Assembly (NCBI RefSeq): GCF_001428605.1
Contig: NZ_LMID01000001.1
Coordinates: 937,372-1,001,371 of the forward strand
Length of the DNA stretch: 64,000 nucleotides
Source of the DNA: Sphingomonas sp. Root720
GTDB lineage: Bacteria > Pseudomonadota > Alphaproteobacteria > Sphingomonadales > Sphingomonadaceae
Direction of reading: 5' to 3'
Shown here: one piece after another, positions 61,925-64,000 of the stretch
Layout of the letters: every line of letters begins with the position of its first letter
How positions within the stretch are numbered: the stretch's first letter is position 1
The notes under the pieces: model-generated
Database searches by the model: none
The model's input: the letters and a program-made list of their open reading frames with translations, nothing else
Told to the model about the DNA's origin: nothing
Position numbers and translations under genes: made by a program

Positions 61925-62775
61925 AGATAGCCGAGCCGCGCCATCACATCGCCATGGTCGCGCTCGATCCGGGCGGCTTGGGCGGGGCTGAGCGTGTCGC
62001 GCCATCCGCCCGCAATGCCGCGACGGAAGAACGGACGGTTGCCCTGCAGGCTTTCGGGGAAATTGCCAGCCGATTCCTCGGCGCGCAACCGGTCGAACCG
62101 CGTCGCCGCCACCGCCGCCGCGATCTCCATATCGCTGCTGGCCCAGCCGAGCGTCGCGCTGATCTGTCTTAGCGCACACCGCAGATCCGCAACCATGTCC
62201 TCATAGCGCAGGACCAGCGGGTCATGGTCAGACTCGTCCAGCCAGCTCAGGACATGATTGCGCCAGCTCGAATAATGCTGCGGCAGGTGGAAATGGGCTG
62301 AATCGGTCTTCGCGGCGACGCTATAGTCGGGGTCGGCCATCACATTGATCGCGCGATCGATATCCATCTCGAAATGATGCGCGAAGGATGCTGCCACGTC
62401 CCGCGGATCGCGCACCAGGTAGATTGTAGCGGCGGTGATCTCCGCGGGAAACAGTGCCTCGCCGTCGGATGTGCGCGACCACCGGTCATGGACCTTCCAG
62501 ATCGTCGTGGCGCGTCCCTGGGTATCCATCAAGCCATAGATCTTCGGTCGCAATAGATGCAGCTCGTCCACCGACAGGTCGGATGAATCGATATCGAGCG
62601 CCATGTCGAGGCGGTGGCGCATCGCCAGGAAAATACCGACATTGTTGGTCATGCGCGCCAGATCGAAGCCGGCGTCGCCCTGACGCAGCGCCGCCAGCGC
62701 AATCCGCATCCAGGTGTTGCCCGACTTGGGATAGGATGCGAGCCACACATGCTCTCGCGGCGCAGCGCACGTCAT
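61921..62775 (-). CDS. PAPS-dependent sulfotransferase of the lasso locus
   Basis: A 284-aa sulfotransferase (PF00685-type). The 5'-phosphosulfate loop is SYPKSGNTWMR (14-24). The likely catalytic His is in WKVHDRW (H96), and the 3'-phosphate loop is YLVRDPRDVAASF (119-131). RRGIAGGWRDTLS near residue 255 matches the RKGxxGDWK PAPS region. All key residues are present. The ATG overlaps the kinase stop by 4 bases, so the two are made together. Its target could be a Ser/Thr hydroxyl of the lasso peptide or another acceptor; the link is inferred from the operon. Confidence 0.85.
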   Translation of the reverse strand: MTCAAPREHVWLASYPKSGNTWMRIALAALRQGDAGFDLARMTNNVGIFLAMRHRLDMALDIDSSDLSVDELHLLRPKIYGLMDTQGRATTIWKVHDRWSRTSDGEALFPAEITAATIYLVRDPRDVAASFAHHFEMDIDRAINVMADPDYSVAAKTDSAHFHLPQHYSSWRNHVLSWLDESDHDPLVLRYEDMVADLRCALRQISATLGWASSDMEIAAAVAATRFDRLRAEESAGNFPESLQGNRPFFRRGIAGGWRDTLSPAQAARIERDHGDVMARLGYL

Positions 62776-63698
62776 TGTGGCCGCGCCAACAGTGCGGCAA
62801 GCTCACCCCCCTGCCGCGTGATACGGTCGATCCCGTTGGGCAGGACCAGCGCGCGATGGGGCAACTGCGCCGACAGCGCGACACAATCGGCGAAGACCTG
62901 GTTCGATCGGCCGAGCAATCCCGCCGCGGTGCGCCGGTACACATTCTCATGCAGCATGCGCACCGCCGACATTCCTTCCAGCGGCGCGAGGCGCAGGCTG
63001 TTCTCGCGCATCTGGAGGTGGATCTGGCACACCCCATCGAGCCGCATCGGTGCGGACTCGAACCGGTCGGCCACCTGGCGGTCGAACTTTTCGAGATGGA
63101 CAGTGCGACGCAGAACGCGGCCCGGCACGATGTCCAGCGTATCGAGCGTGTCGCGCCACAGTTTCTGCCGTGGATAGGTCGGCAATACCATGGGACCACC
63201 CTCGGCGCGGAGATCGATCACCGTCACGTCGTCGGACAGCAACCGCGCGCCTTGCGCAAGCAGCAGTGCCGCAAGTGTCGATTTGCCTGCTCCCGAATGC
63301 CCCGCCAATGCAACGACTTTGCCTTCCAGCGCAATGCAACTTGCGTGGAGCGGCAGGAGGCCGCGCTGGTGACAGAGAAAGCCGAGGACGGAGCCTAGCA
63401 GGAACAGCGCGACATCGGCGGTATCAGGCGCGTGGGGGGTGTCGATGATCACCTCGTTTCCATCACGGACGAGATAGGTCGCAACGTTGCGGACAGCATA
63501 TCGCAGCCAGCCGCACTCATTGACCTGCACCAGCGGTGTCTTGCGCACCGTTCCGTCGAGCTCTGCGGGCACCTGCCCCAGCCGGATCGAGATGTCCGGG
63601 GTCCTGTCATCGCCGTTCCAGGCCAGAAGCTCAGGCAGCGGCCACGCGCTCCGCACCCGCCAGCCACACAGAGAATGATCACGCATCGCGCCAGCCAC
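62772..63698 (-). CDS. HPr-kinase-like peptide kinase of the lasso locus
   Basis: A 308-aa protein with the HPr kinase C-terminal fold. LLPLHASCI (115-122), Walker A ALAGHSGAGKST (130-141) and the acidic LLSDDVTVID (153-162) are present. It lacks the normal HPr kinase N-terminal domain and phosphorylase loop. In paeninodin biosynthesis a kinase of this family (PadeK) phosphorylates the C-terminal Ser of the precursor. The precursor here also ends in Ser. A GTG start at 63698 is preceded by GGGGG. It is the first gene of a two-gene minus-strand operon with the sulfotransferase. Confidence 0.85.
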   Translation of the reverse strand: MAGAMRDHSLCGWRVRSAWPLPELLAWNGDDRTPDISIRLGQVPAELDGTVRKTPLVQVNECGWLRYAVRNVATYLVRDGNEVIIDTPHAPDTADVALFLLGSVLGFLCHQRGLLPLHASCIALEGKVVALAGHSGAGKSTLAALLLAQGARLLSDDVTVIDLRAEGGPMVLPTYPRQKLWRDTLDTLDIVPGRVLRRTVHLEKFDRQVADRFESAPMRLDGVCQIHLQMRENSLRLAPLEGMSAVRMLHENVYRRTAAGLLGRSNQVFADCVALSAQLPHRALVLPNGIDRITRQGGELAALLARPQ

Positions 63699-64000
63699 AA
63701 GAGCCCCCTATACAAGCGGCTTCCACGCGCGCCTCGTTCTGGCGTTTACAAGGCGTGCTTCTGGCAACGCAACATAAGGACGACATCCTTTCGGGCCTTT
63801 CGACCGCTATGCCCCCCCCGACGTCGTACCTCTGCGCGTATGCGGACGGCTGAGGTCGCACGTACGAATGCCGACAGGCGCACCGGATCACGTGCCCGCT
63901 GCGGATATGGTTCTTATAGTTCGAGCATGTCCGCTCTCGGGAAGTGCGTGAATAGACCGAGACGACTGATATTAAGGCGCAAACGGCCATCCGAAAAACG
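63699..64000. other. Right-hand edge, upstream of the kinase operon
   Basis: No gene is convincing in these 302 bases. They form the upstream region of the minus-strand kinase-sulfotransferase operon. An AT-richer stretch lies at 63900-64000, beyond which the neighbouring gene is cut by the window edge. A possible -10 (TATAGG, minus strand, near 63710) is weak. Confidence 0.35.

Noticed and set aside
63679-63990. 103-codon minus-strand frame upstream of the kinase
   Set aside because: It overlaps the kinase start in another frame, has a Cys/Arg/Ser-rich composition without domain features and no ribosome-binding site.

Overview
The window looks like an alphaproteobacterial chromosome of the sphingomonad type. 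The evidence is its high GC, a GapR/DUF2312 gene, the ppx-rlmE pair, a DUF1476 (ATP synthase zeta-inhibitor type) gene, a fused thiS-thiG and lasso-peptide genes. All assignments come from reading the sequence and translations; no database search was run.

Positions 1 to about 37.7 kb are most of a temperate T7-like podoviral prophage whose left end, with any integrase, lies outside the window. From 4726 down to 1 runs a tightly overlapping leftward early operon: small proteins, a possible cytosine methyltransferase, GapR, an ASCH protein and a secreted thermonuclease-like protein. The immunity region (4754-5815) is lambda-like. A leftward and a rightward promoter each carry a similar inverted repeat in an 18-nt spacer. 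Between them lie a CI-type repressor and a co-transcribed four-helix membrane protein, with a Cro-type gene to the right. Next comes a replication and modification block (5949-11358): Toprim-type primase, D12 adenine methyltransferase and helicase-like ATPase. An ArdC-like antirestriction metallopeptidase follows on the opposite strand. A 1.2-kb gene-free stretch (12573-13803) carries a striking cluster of TGGAACC/GGTTCCA motifs and a long palindrome just before the packaging genes. Packaging, head, tail, ejection, tailspike and lysis genes then run rightward from 13804 to 37332 in T7-like order.

Positions 38.0-58.4 kb are ordinary chromosome: ppx-rlmE, RNase T2, nadA-nadC, a leuC/MBL/leuD operon followed by zeta-inhibitor, bolA, grxD and a glycerophosphodiesterase, a serine beta-lactamase family protein, ABM and cupin proteins, a GAF-PAS-GGDEF cyclase, thiSG, aroQ, accB-accC and an arsC-like gene. 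Palindromic intergenic repeats are scattered through this part.

Positions 58.7-63.7 kb are the most interesting part: a lasso-peptide (RiPP) locus with an unusual set of tailoring enzymes. A 53-residue precursor gene (59822-59983) has the leader signature W-x2-P-x-F-x3-G and a Thr at the predicted -2 position. It is followed by a McjC-type cyclase and flanked by a PqqD-type recognition protein, a 2-oxoglutarate/Fe(II) oxygenase and a translationally coupled HPr-kinase-like kinase plus sulfotransferase pair. The precursor ends in Ser, the residue phosphorylated in paeninodin. The leader peptidase (B2) and an exporter are not in the window. The predicted product is a phosphorylated and possibly sulfated and hydroxylated lasso peptide.
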